Shown here piece after piece: positions 1 through 5,708 of a DNA stretch of 6,244 nt. The stretch's first letter is position 1, and each line of letters opens with the position of its first letter. Location of the stretch: NCBI GenBank assembly GCA_910577915.1, contig CAJTOM010000099.1, forward strand, positions 1 to 6,244, read 5' to 3'. The translations under genes and the position numbers were made by a program. The notes beneath the pieces are model-generated. The model searched no databases. It saw nothing but the letters and a program-made list of their open reading frames with translations, and had not been told where the DNA came from. Source of the stretch: an uncultured Oscillospiraceae bacterium (GTDB lineage: Bacteria; Bacillota; Clostridia; Oscillospirales; Oscillospiraceae).

Positions 1-215
1 TCCCGGCTGGTGACGTTGGTCACCAGGTAGAGCATCTGCCCCTCGGCGGCGTTTGAGAACACCGGCGCCTCCGGGTTCATGTCGCACACGGCCACCTTCG
101 CGCCGTCCGCCAGCAGTTCCTCCGTCACCGCGCGGCCAATGCCGGAGGCCCCGCCGGTGACGATGACGACGCGGCCCTCCAGGCCCAGCCAGGATGTATT
201 GATTGACTCATTCAT
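1..215 (-). CDS. Short-chain dehydrogenase/reductase (SDR), N-terminal 71 residues, cut by window edge
   Basis: This is the 5' end of a gene that runs off the left edge. The translation begins MNESINTSWLGLEGRVVIVT and continues into GGASGIG. T20 to G27 therefore form the TGxxxGxG dinucleotide-binding motif of classical SDR enzymes. An acidic residue, D45, follows the second beta strand (KVAVCDMN), which in this family usually favours NAD(H) over NADP(H). The catalytic Tyr-Lys pair lies outside the window. The short leader ending in SWLGL resembles clostridial sorbitol-6-phosphate 2-dehydrogenases, but many SDRs look alike here, so I give only the family. The start at 215 has AAAGG about 12 nt upstream. 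An in-frame ATG at 239 would add eight residues but has no visible Shine-Dalgarno sequence. The gene follows the surface-protein gene by 48 nt and may be read through from it. Confidence 0.9.
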   Translation of the reverse strand, partial: MNESINTSWLGLEGRVVIVTGGASGIGRAVTEELLADGAKVAVCDMNPEAPVFSNAAEGQMLYLVTNVTSR

Positions 216-263
216 CGGTAATAGCTGCCTTTCTTTCATGTAGATTGGCCGGCCGTCAGGCCG

Positions 264-755
264 TCAAATCCCATGCGTCTCGCAGAAGCGCATCAGGATT
301 GCTGCCAGCTCTGCGCGGGTGGCGCCGCCTCTGGGGTTCAGAACGCCGCCGCCCTCGCCGTACAGCAGCCTCTGCTCCACGGCCCACCGCATGGCGTTGA
401 CGGCCCAGCTGCTGGTCTCATCCGCATCCCGGAAGGCAGCGAGGCTGCCCGCCGTATCGGGGGAGCCGGCATAGCGGTAGAGCATGGCGGCCAGCATTTC
501 CCTGGTCATCTGCGCCTCGGGACGCGTGCCGTCTGAGATCTTCTGAGCGACTGCCCAGGCCTGGGCCGCCGCATACCAGGGGGAGCCCCCCTGGGTATCC
601 TCGCCCGCCAGACGGGCGAGGACGACCATGACCATGGCCCGGCTGACGGGGGCTTCCGGCGAGAAATTGGTGCTGGATGTGCCGGTCATCAGTCCCCGGC
701 TGTAAACATACTGCACGCTGCCGCAGAACCAATCCTCCGCGTGAACGTCGGTGAA
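264..755 (-). other. Three SLH repeats anchoring the surface protein
   Basis: Residues 1336-1386, about 1394-1432 and 1443-1498 are three S-layer homology motifs. The first opens FTDV with a following DWF, the second SPWY, and the third FRDADETSSW. Each ends in a helix carrying the polymer-binding signature: SRAM, TREM or TRAE. In characterised SLH proteins three such repeats form one trident that binds pyruvylated secondary cell-wall polymer. This places the protein on the outside of the wall, held non-covalently. Confidence 0.93.
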
Positions 756-3700
756 TACGGCTTCTGCCGGCATTTTGACATCTGTATCGGGCGTTTCCTG
801 GGGAGCGGTTGGCGTTGTGTCTTTAGGGGGATCGTCTGCGGGGTCCTTGCCGGCAGGTTTGTCAGAAGGCCTTCCGGGCGTTGGCGGCAATTCGGGAGGA
901 ACTGGCCGCACAGGCGGTGGGACGGAGCCCGTCATTTCAAAGCGGAGATACTGCTCCTCGCCGGCGTACCAGACCCCCGCCGTGTCCGTGGGCGTCTCGG
1001 CGGCGGCAACGCCCACCCAATAGTAGCCCGCGGCAGAGGGGGCGCCGGACAGCGCCTGCCCGCGCGCGCCGCTGTTGTCCGCATACCAGCTGACCTGGAG
1101 GGCGCTCGGTGCGCGCATGCTGTAGGGGATGTCCGTACCCAGCTCCACGGGCTCGCCGTCCACCGCGATGGGCTGGAGCGCACCGAACTGGAAGCCGGGG
1201 GAGACCAGGAACCTGCCGCTGCCCTCTGCGCACAGATGGGAAAATTCCTCCGGCAGCGGATATTCGCAGAGAAGGGTAACGGCTGCGCCGTCCTCCGCCG
1301 TGATCCGGTTCCAACTGCCGCCGGAGAGCAGGAGCCCCCCGCCGGCGAGCCGCAGGGTCTGTGTCCCCGTCACGCCGGTTCCGGCGGACAGGCTGACCGC
1401 CGGCGGGATCAGTATGGGGTCGGAGACCGTCAGGGTCACGTCCTGCACGGTTCCCTTCTTGTTGGAGCGGTGTCCGGACAGCTCGCCCACGCGGCATCTG
1501 CCGGAAAGCGCCACGGATACCTCGGTGCTGCTGCCGTAATCTCCCGCCGTATAGAGCGCGTCCACAACGGCGTCGTCCTGGATGGTCACCAGACTTTTCC
1601 GGATTCCGGAGGCCTTGGAGTTGGTTTCGCCCGCGACCAGCACGGCTGCGTAGGCGTTTCCGCCTACGGTGATATGGCCGTCGCCGGAGGTGGTCTTTTC
1701 CGCGTTGCTGTCCGCCAGCATATCGTACATTCCGCTCAGCAGGGTAATGGAAACATCATTGGTTACATGCTGGGACCGGGTGCCGCCGCGTATGAACAGC
1801 TTTCCCTTCGCGCCGGTTTCCGTAAACCGGTTGCCGCCGACCGCGCCGGCCTTCAGGCCCTGCAGCATGGCCGGATGCGTCACGTTGGTGGGAATGTAGT
1901 CCAGGCCGAGTTCCTGCATAATGCGCACGGTCTCCAGATCGTCCCCGGCCCGCAGGCACACCTGGAGCCCCGCGCTGTGCGCCTCCCGTACCAGCTCCGC
2001 CGCCTTCGCGTAGTTCGCAGCGGTCTGGAGGCCGGACACGTTGAAGGCGATGCCGGCGTTGCTGTCCCTGTAATCGCCTCCGTTGGTGTTCAGAGCCGCC
2101 ATAAAGTCCACACCCGCGACCCATATATCGTGGACAAACAGCTTTGTGCTGATCTTCCGCGCGGCGGTCAGGTGGGAGGGCGTGCCGCTGGAGATCACAA
2201 TCTCCTCCTCCGCGAAGCCGGCGTCCAGCGCCTCGCGGATCACCTGCCCGACGTATGCCTCCAGCGCCTCCCCCTCCAGATCGGATTTGGTTTCAATAAA
2301 GGGTTTTGCGCCGTATTTCCGGCAGATGGCCAGATACTCCGAAAACAGGGGGATCTGCAGCTCATCGTCGTCAAACTGGCTGAGATCGACATCGTATTTT
2401 GCGGTATCAATGCGGTGTTGGCGGAGTTCCGCCAGCGTCATCTCCTCGACGGCGCCTGAGCCGTTATAGGTGCGGTCGATGGTGTTGTCGTGGATGCACA
2501 CCAGATAGCCGTCCTTGGTCAGGCGGGCGTCGGTCTCAATGTAGCCGTAGCCCAGCTCGCCTGCGGCGATAAAGGAGGGGTAGGAGTTCTCGGGGGCCAT
2601 GGGCTGGTAGCCGCGGTGGGCGCTGAGTACGATGGACGCAATCTCCTGATCCGAAAGGCCGGGTTGGGGGGGAGCCGTGCTGTCCAGCTGCCAATAGCCG
2701 TTGACCATCTGCACGCTCTCCTCCACCACGAGGCTGACGGGGGCATAGATGGTCAGGTGGACGTCGCTGCCGCCCCTGTCAATCGTGATGTCCCGGAAGA
2801 TCGCGGGGCCGCCCAGAACGAAGCGGTGCTCGTCGCCGCCAAGATCGCCCTTGCCGGCGGCGCAGAGCAGCAGCGCCGCGCCGCCTCCGCGGTAGTCCAC
2901 ACCGCTGCAGGCGCTGGTAAAAACGACGGTTCCGGCGTGTGCAATCGAACCGGTATAGTTCCATTGGGTGTCGACCGTCGTTTTGCCGCAGATCACGACG
3001 GTTCCCAGGGAATCCGCGGCGTCTGCCAGTCCCGCGCGGTCCACCAGGCTTTGGTAGGCCTCCTCCAGGTTCCCGGCGGCGGAGCGGGGGGTGTAGCCGT
3101 CGCCGGTCCCGCCGTCCATCACATAGATCGTGTCACTCCTGCCGCCGCAGACCCCGCATACGCCGTCAGACAGGGCGTGCTCCGCCAGGGGCAGGATTTC
3201 TTCTTTCGTCAGGCCGCAGTCGGAGCAGGTGTAATACGCCATGCCCTGCCTGCTGCACGTGGAGGGGATTCTCCTGTGTTCCTCCTCTGTCCAGACGTGC
3301 GCGCTGGAGGTGATGACATCGCCGCCGCCGGTGTGCGCGTGGCTGTCCCCGGCGGCCAGTGTGACGGTGCTGCCGGTCTCCACCTCCAGAATGAGATCCT
3401 CCGGCAGGAAGGCAAGCATCCCCACATCGCTGCCGTCCTGGACGGTAAGCTTTGTCCAGTTTCCCCCGGACGGGTCAAATTCTCCGGTCAGGCCGGACAG
3501 GACCAGATGGGTGACGCCCACAGTGCCGGAGACGGCGGTTGAAAACTGCGGCACGGCGCCGTCCTCCAGGACCAGCGTACTCTCCGCCACCTGGCCGAAG
3601 GCGCCGTCCGCGCAGCCGGCGCAGTATTTTCCCACCTGCGCGCCCGCCTCCAGGGTGACGGATACCCGTTCTATTGTGTGAGACGCGCTCTTCTGGGCCA

Positions 3701-4760
3701 GCGGGCCCGCTTGAATCTTCATGGCTTCCGCAGCGCTTCCGATGGTGATGTCGCAGCTTCCGGTAGTCCATCCGTGGGTTTTGGCGAATGGAACAGGACA
3801 TACGGCGCCGTATGTGCCGCCCAGAAGCTGGATGCGGATAGGCTGGCTCTCGTCCTCCCGGCACCAGCCGCCGCAGACGACCAGGGAGTCGCTGGACGTC
3901 ACGCCCCTGGTTTCAACGGTTTCCGCTACGGTGAAGTCCGTTCCGACATAGAAATACACGCCGGCCGACGACCTGCTGACGTCCAGGGTCATATGCTCCA
4001 GTACCGTAGGGCCGCCCATCTGGACATAGCGGTCGGCGGTGTTGGAGGAGATGGACAGCGCCGCAGTTCCGGAGTAGTCCTCGCCGCCATATCTGCTCGT
4101 CAAGATCAGTGTGCCGGCGTGGGAAATGGCCGCCTTCCCCGAGGAGGGAATATTGAAATTCGCGGCCTTGCCCGACGACGGATTCACACAAAATGTGGTT
4201 TCCCCGCACAGCAGAATCACCGCTTCGGCGGACGAATCCGCTGCGATACTGCCGGAGGCGGCCAGTTCATACGCCTTTTCCAGCGACTTTACCGCATGTT
4301 CCTTATCGGAGCCGCTGTTGGCGTCGTCGCCATTGGTTCCGTCCAGATAGACAACCAGCGTGCCCTCTCCGTCCGGAAGCGGACGGTTCTCTCTCGCCCC
4401 GTCTTCGTCGGGAGAGGGGGGCTCCTCCGGCATCTCCCCGCCGCCCGGAAGCGGATGGTCCTCCTGCGGACCCTCTTCGCCGGGGGAGCCGGAATCGTCC
4501 GGGATCTCCCCGCCGTCCGGAGTGCCGGGGCCGTCCTGCGCGTCGGGGGCCTCTTCCGCTGCGTCCGGTTCCTGGGGGACAGCCTGTACGTCCTCCGGAC
4601 TGCTGTCTACCGGCGGTACGGTTTCTTCCGCGGCGGCGGAGTCCTCTGACGGGGGGGCTTCTCCGGCCAGCGCGGTCCCCTGCAGCATGCCCAGCAGTAT
4701 GCCGAACGTCAGCAAAAAAGCCAGCGAGTGCCGCAGGCGGCGAACGGTTCCTTTTGCCAT
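264..4760 (-). CDS. SLH-anchored surface protein with a GDPD phosphodiesterase domain nested in a duplicated beta-helix-like scaffold
   Basis: This is a 1498-aa exported protein. Residues 1-32 are a signal peptide: a basic start (KGTVRRLRH), a hydrophobic core and an A-L-A cleavage site before GEAPP. Residues 33-134 are an acidic Pro/Gly/Glu-rich linker. Residues 135-470 form module A, rich in short beta repeats and opening VVYLDGTNGDDANSG; I infer a right-handed beta-helix. Residues 487-540 carry C502, C512-x-x-C515 and C535-x-x-C538. Module B (544-688 and about 985-1187) repeats module A but is interrupted by a GDPD domain (about 707-967). That domain has H715-R-G, P723-E-N, metal ligands E742 and D744, catalytic H757-D, and E823 in IETKSD. 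This is the full set for hydrolysing glycerophosphodiesters to an alcohol and glycerol phosphate, so activity is likely. An Ig-like stretch (1188-1277) and a Pro-rich linker (1279-1331) lead to three SLH repeats (1336-1498; SRAM, TREM, TRAE signatures) that would bind a pyruvylated wall polymer. The frame stays open to 4997, but the Shine-Dalgarno sequence and signal peptide fix the start at 4760. The physiological substrate is unknown. Confidence 0.95.
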   Translation of the reverse strand: MAKGTVRRLRHSLAFLLTFGILLGMLQGTALAGEAPPSEDSAAAEETVPPVDSSPEDVQAVPQEPDAAEEAPDAQDGPGTPDGGEIPDDSGSPGEEGPQEDHPLPGGGEMPEEPPSPDEDGARENRPLPDGEGTLVVYLDGTNGDDANSGSDKEHAVKSLEKAYELAASGSIAADSSAEAVILLCGETTFCVNPSSGKAANFNIPSSGKAAISHAGTLILTSRYGGEDYSGTAALSISSNTADRYVQMGGPTVLEHMTLDVSRSSAGVYFYVGTDFTVAETVETRGVTSSDSLVVCGGWCREDESQPIRIQLLGGTYGAVCPVPFAKTHGWTTGSCDITIGSAAEAMKIQAGPLAQKSASHTIERVSVTLEAGAQVGKYCAGCADGAFGQVAESTLVLEDGAVPQFSTAVSGTVGVTHLVLSGLTGEFDPSGGNWTKLTVQDGSDVGMLAFLPEDLILEVETGSTVTLAAGDSHAHTGGGDVITSSAHVWTEEEHRRIPSTCSRQGMAYYTCSDCGLTKEEILPLAEHALSDGVCGVCGGRSDTIYVMDGGTGDGYTPRSAAGNLEEAYQSLVDRAGLADAADSLGTVVICGKTTVDTQWNYTGSIAHAGTVVFTSACSGVDYRGGGAALLLCAAGKGDLGGDEHRFVLGGPAIFRDITIDRGGSDVHLTIYAPVSLVVEESVQMVNGYWQLDSTAPPQPGLSDQEIASIVLSAHRGYQPMAPENSYPSFIAAGELGYGYIETDARLTKDGYLVCIHDNTIDRTYNGSGAVEEMTLAELRQHRIDTAKYDVDLSQFDDDELQIPLFSEYLAICRKYGAKPFIETKSDLEGEALEAYVGQVIREALDAGFAEEEIVISSGTPSHLTAARKISTKLFVHDIWVAGVDFMAALNTNGGDYRDSNAGIAFNVSGLQTAANYAKAAELVREAHSAGLQVCLRAGDDLETVRIMQELGLDYIPTNVTHPAMLQGLKAGAVGGNRFTETGAKGKLFIRGGTRSQHVTNDVSITLLSGMYDMLADSNAEKTTSGDGHITVGGNAYAAVLVAGETNSKASGIRKSLVTIQDDAVVDALYTAGDYGSSTEVSVALSGRCRVGELSGHRSNKKGTVQDVTLTVSDPILIPPAVSLSAGTGVTGTQTLRLAGGGLLLSGGSWNRITAEDGAAVTLLCEYPLPEEFSHLCAEGSGRFLVSPGFQFGALQPIAVDGEPVELGTDIPYSMRAPSALQVSWYADNSGARGQALSGAPSAAGYYWVGVAAAETPTDTAGVWYAGEEQYLRFEMTGSVPPPVRPVPPELPPTPGRPSDKPAGKDPADDPPKDTTPTAPQETPDTDVKMPAEAVFTDVHAEDWFCGSVQYVYSRGLMTGTSSTNFSPEAPVSRAMVMVVLARLAGEDTQGGSPWYAAAQAWAVAQKISDGTRPEAQMTREMLAAMLYRYAGSPDTAGSLAAFRDADETSSWAVNAMRWAVEQRLLYGEGGGVLNPRGGATRAELAAILMRFCETHGI
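1178..4358 (-). repeat. Intragenic duplication: modules A and B of the surface protein
   Basis: Module A (residues 135-470) and module B (residues 544-688 plus about 985-1187) share matching landmarks in the same order. Examples are CGETTF/CGKTTV, ISHAGTLILTS/IAHAGTVVFTS, GEDYSGTAAL/GVDYRGGGAAL and LGGPTVLEHMTLD/LGGPAIFRDITID. Later pairs are DITIGSAA/HITVGGNA and SGGNWTKLTVQDG/SGGSWNRITAEDG. The copies are separated by the cysteine-containing spacer, and module B is split by the GDPD domain. The coordinates span both copies and what lies between. The beta-helix fold is an inference from short strand repeats, Gly turns and low helix propensity. Confidence 0.8.
1860..2642 (-). other. GDPD catalytic domain inside the surface protein
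   Basis: About 260 residues (707-967), the usual length of a stand-alone GDPD barrel. The order of motifs is canonical: HRG near strand 1, PENS, an E-x-D pair followed by TKDG, HDNTIDR, then IETK. The domain closes with LGLDYIPTNVTHP, typical of the C-terminal strand and helix of the barrel. It has no signal or start codon of its own and is fused in frame on both sides. The metal ligands (E742, D744, E823) and acid-base histidines (H715, H757) are all present, so I see no sign of a dead domain. Confidence 0.9.
4371..4514 (-). repeat. Two tandem 24-residue (72-nt) repeats in the linker of the surface protein
   Basis: Residues 83-106 and 107-130 of the surface protein align over their whole length. 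Each opens GGE(I/M)P, carries an acidic Ser-Pro centre and ends (H/R)PLP(G/D). The units are diverged rather than identical, so the duplication is not very recent. They lengthen the flexible acidic spacer between the signal peptide and module A. Confidence 0.75.
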
Positions 4761-4769
4761 GTGCGTTGT

Positions 4770-4776
4770 CCTCCTT
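4770..4776 (-). promoter_or_regulatory. Ribosome binding site AAGGAGG that sets the surface-protein start
   Basis: On the minus strand this reads AAGGAGG, a perfect anti-16S match, 9 nt before the ATG at 4760. The reading frame is open for another 79 codons upstream, but that extension lacks a comparable site and overlaps the promoter. The start with the signal peptide immediately behind it is therefore preferred. Confidence 0.92.
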
Positions 4777-4836
4777 ACGTTTGGTGTGTGAGCCGATTCC
4801 CTCTCGTTCCGCTCGCTTGCGGATATATTTTTGTAT

Positions 4837-4853
4837 AAGATTACAGGAATCTT
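4837..4853. repeat. Inverted repeat AAGATT-N5-AATCTT in the leader
   Basis: Perfect 6-bp arms around a 5-nt centre lie just downstream of the predicted transcription start. A related run, AAGATTCTT, lies around 4892-4900, on the other side of the -10 box near the -35 position. Half-sites on both sides of the promoter could be operator sites, but arms this short in AT-rich DNA may be chance. Confidence 0.35.
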
Positions 4854-4868
4854 TCTAACTCGACTCCC

Positions 4869-4877
4869 ATTATAGCA
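4869..4877 (-). promoter_or_regulatory. Extended -10 promoter (TGCTATAAT) for the surface-protein gene
   Basis: The minus strand reads TGC-TATAAT, a consensus SigA -10 hexamer with the TG extension. At the 17-nt spacing the -35 box would be AATCTT, which is weak, so the extension probably compensates. Transcription would start near 4862, giving a leader of about 100 nt before the ATG. The site lies in the most AT-rich part of the gap, downstream of the terminator, so the surface protein should be expressed independently of the HD gene. Confidence 0.7.
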
Positions 4878-4942
4878 AGTTTTCAACAATAAAGATTCTT
4901 GCCCTGTGATGCAAAATTTCCTGGGCTGTGACACATATGGCC

Positions 4943-4957
4943 TTGCGCCCGGCGCAA
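4943..4957. repeat. 15-bp palindrome TTGCGCC-C-GGCGCAA
   Basis: Perfect 7-bp arms surround a single central base, about 70 bp upstream of the -10 box and 37 bp beyond the terminator. A one-base loop makes a stable RNA hairpin unlikely, so it fits a DNA-binding site for a dimeric regulator better than a terminator. No regulator gene is visible nearby. Confidence 0.4.
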
Positions 4958-4993
4958 AAGCGGGCGGGGAGAGATTGTTCCGGCGCTGCCGGG

Positions 4994-5041
4994 GCATAAA
5001 AATCAGGCGGCGTCTTGAGGACAGCCGCCTGATTTTTATGC
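4994..5041 (-). terminator. Intrinsic terminator of the HD gene (18-bp perfect stem)
   Basis: An 18-bp perfect inverted repeat (arms 4994-5011 and 5024-5041) flanks a 12-nt loop that can extend the stem by GTC/GAC with one bulged A. The GC core (CAGGCGGC) is bounded by A5/T5 tracts, so on either strand the hairpin is followed by a U run. It begins 26 nt after the HD stop codon. No plus-strand gene converges on it here, so it serves the minus-strand transcript, although its form is bidirectional. Confidence 0.9.
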
Positions 5042-5067
5042 AATTTCCCGCCGGCCCGCGCCGCCTC

Positions 5068-5646
5068 TCACAGAGCGGACATCTCCCCGTTTATCCGCTC
5101 CTCGCAGGCGCGCATGGCCAGAATGGTCCGCTCCATCAGCGTATCCAGGTCCCAGCCCAGCCGCTCCGCCCCCTGGCGGATCACATCCCGGCTGCACCCG
5201 GCGGCAAACTTCTTGTCCTTGAACTTCTTCTTCAGACTGCTGACCTCCATGTCCTGGACGCTCCTGCTGGGCCGCATCCGGGCGGCGGCGCCGATGAGGC
5301 CGGTGAGCTCGTCGGCGGCGAAGAGCACCTTCTCCATCTCGTGGACGGGCTCCACGTCGGAGCACAGGCCGTAGCCGTGACAGACCACGGCGTGGATCAG
5401 CGCCTCGCCGGCCCCCGCCGCGGCCAGCAGCTCCGGAGCCTTTTGGCAGTGCTGGTCGGGCCACTGCTCGAAGTCTATGTCGTGGAGGAGCCCCGCCAGG
5501 GCCCAGAAGTCCGCCTCCCCCCCGTAGCCCAGCTCACGGGCGTACCAGTCCATGACCCCTTCCACCGTCAGGGCGTGGAGGATGTGAAAGGGCTCCTTGT
5601 TGTACCGGCGCAGCAGGGCCAGCGCCTCGTCTCTGGTGTTCAGCAT
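5068..5646 (-). CDS. HD-domain metal-dependent phosphohydrolase-family protein, 192 aa
   Basis: A complete small cytoplasmic protein with no signal peptide or membrane segment. The HD-superfamily metal site is visible in order: H24 (FHILHALTVEG), H55-D56 in GLLHDIDFE, the H90 region (AVVCHGYG), H102, and D112 in FAADELTG. A conserved basic stretch follows (SLKKKFKDKKFAAGCSRDVI, 137-156), then a C-terminal helix. This whole layout is that of a short stand-alone HD protein common in Clostridia, often annotated only as hydrolase or HDIG protein. HD enzymes hydrolyse phosphate esters such as nucleotides, but the substrate of this group is not established and I do not assign one. The start at 5646 has AAGGAG 9 nt upstream. 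The frame stays open to 6057, but that stretch overlaps the preceding gene. It follows that gene by 62 nt with no terminator and ends at a strong one, so it is probably last in an operon. Confidence 0.93.
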   Translation of the reverse strand: MLNTRDEALALLRRYNKEPFHILHALTVEGVMDWYARELGYGGEADFWALAGLLHDIDFEQWPDQHCQKAPELLAAAGAGEALIHAVVCHGYGLCSDVEPVHEMEKVLFAADELTGLIGAAARMRPSRSVQDMEVSSLKKKFKDKKFAAGCSRDVIRQGAERLGWDLDTLMERTILAMRACEERINGEMSAL

Positions 5647-5655
5647 GGTCAGATT

Positions 5656-5661
5656 CTCCTT
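5656..5661 (-). promoter_or_regulatory. Ribosome binding site AAGGAG of the HD gene
   Basis: AAGGAG lies 9 nt before the ATG at 5646. It decides against the longer in-frame opening at 6057, which would overlap the upstream gene by about 350 nt in another frame. Confidence 0.88.
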
Positions 5662-5708
5662 ATGTATTGTGATGATGTGCGCGGATATGCCAAAATACCC
5701 CGCCGGCC

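Larger units (their letters stand above)
4761..5067. other. Intergenic region between the HD gene and the surface-protein gene
   Basis: This 307-nt gap holds no gene. From the HD gene leftwards it contains a strong terminator hairpin, a 15-bp palindrome (4943-4957), an AT-richer patch with an extended -10 promoter, an inverted repeat AAGATT-N5-AATCTT (4837-4853), a short CCGC/GCGG stem (4809-4822) and the Shine-Dalgarno sequence. The plus-strand open frame that crosses it has no ribosome binding site and continues as the antisense of the HD gene, so it is not a gene. Confidence 0.8.

Noticed and set aside
216..263. Terminator between the surface-protein gene and the SDR gene
   Set aside because: The GGCC-rich stretch can form only a 4-bp stem and has no U run.
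741..2459. Long plus-strand open frame (572 codons) opposite the surface-protein gene
   Set aside because: It lies wholly antisense to a well-supported protein with recognisable GDPD and module sequence. The translation is Arg/Gly/Val-rich with no motif, and it has no ribosome binding site. GC-rich codon use opens such frames.
2490..4649. Two further long plus-strand frames (2490-3542 and 3678-4649)
   Set aside because: Same reason: antisense to modules A and B, no domain, no Shine-Dalgarno sequence, shadow composition.
4809..4822. CCGC/GCGG stem in the leader as a riboswitch or attenuator
   Set aside because: A single 4-bp stem with a 6-nt loop, no conserved aptamer pattern and no alternative terminator hairpin.
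4761..4997. 79-codon N-terminal extension of the surface protein
   Set aside because: It covers the promoter and the leader and would bury the signal peptide. The AAGGAGG at 4770-4776 serves the start at 4760.
5647..5708. Possible promoter before the HD gene (TTGGCA followed at 17 nt by ACAATA)
   Set aside because: The -10 match is poor and the gap has no other promoter sign. Co-transcription with the upstream gene is simpler.
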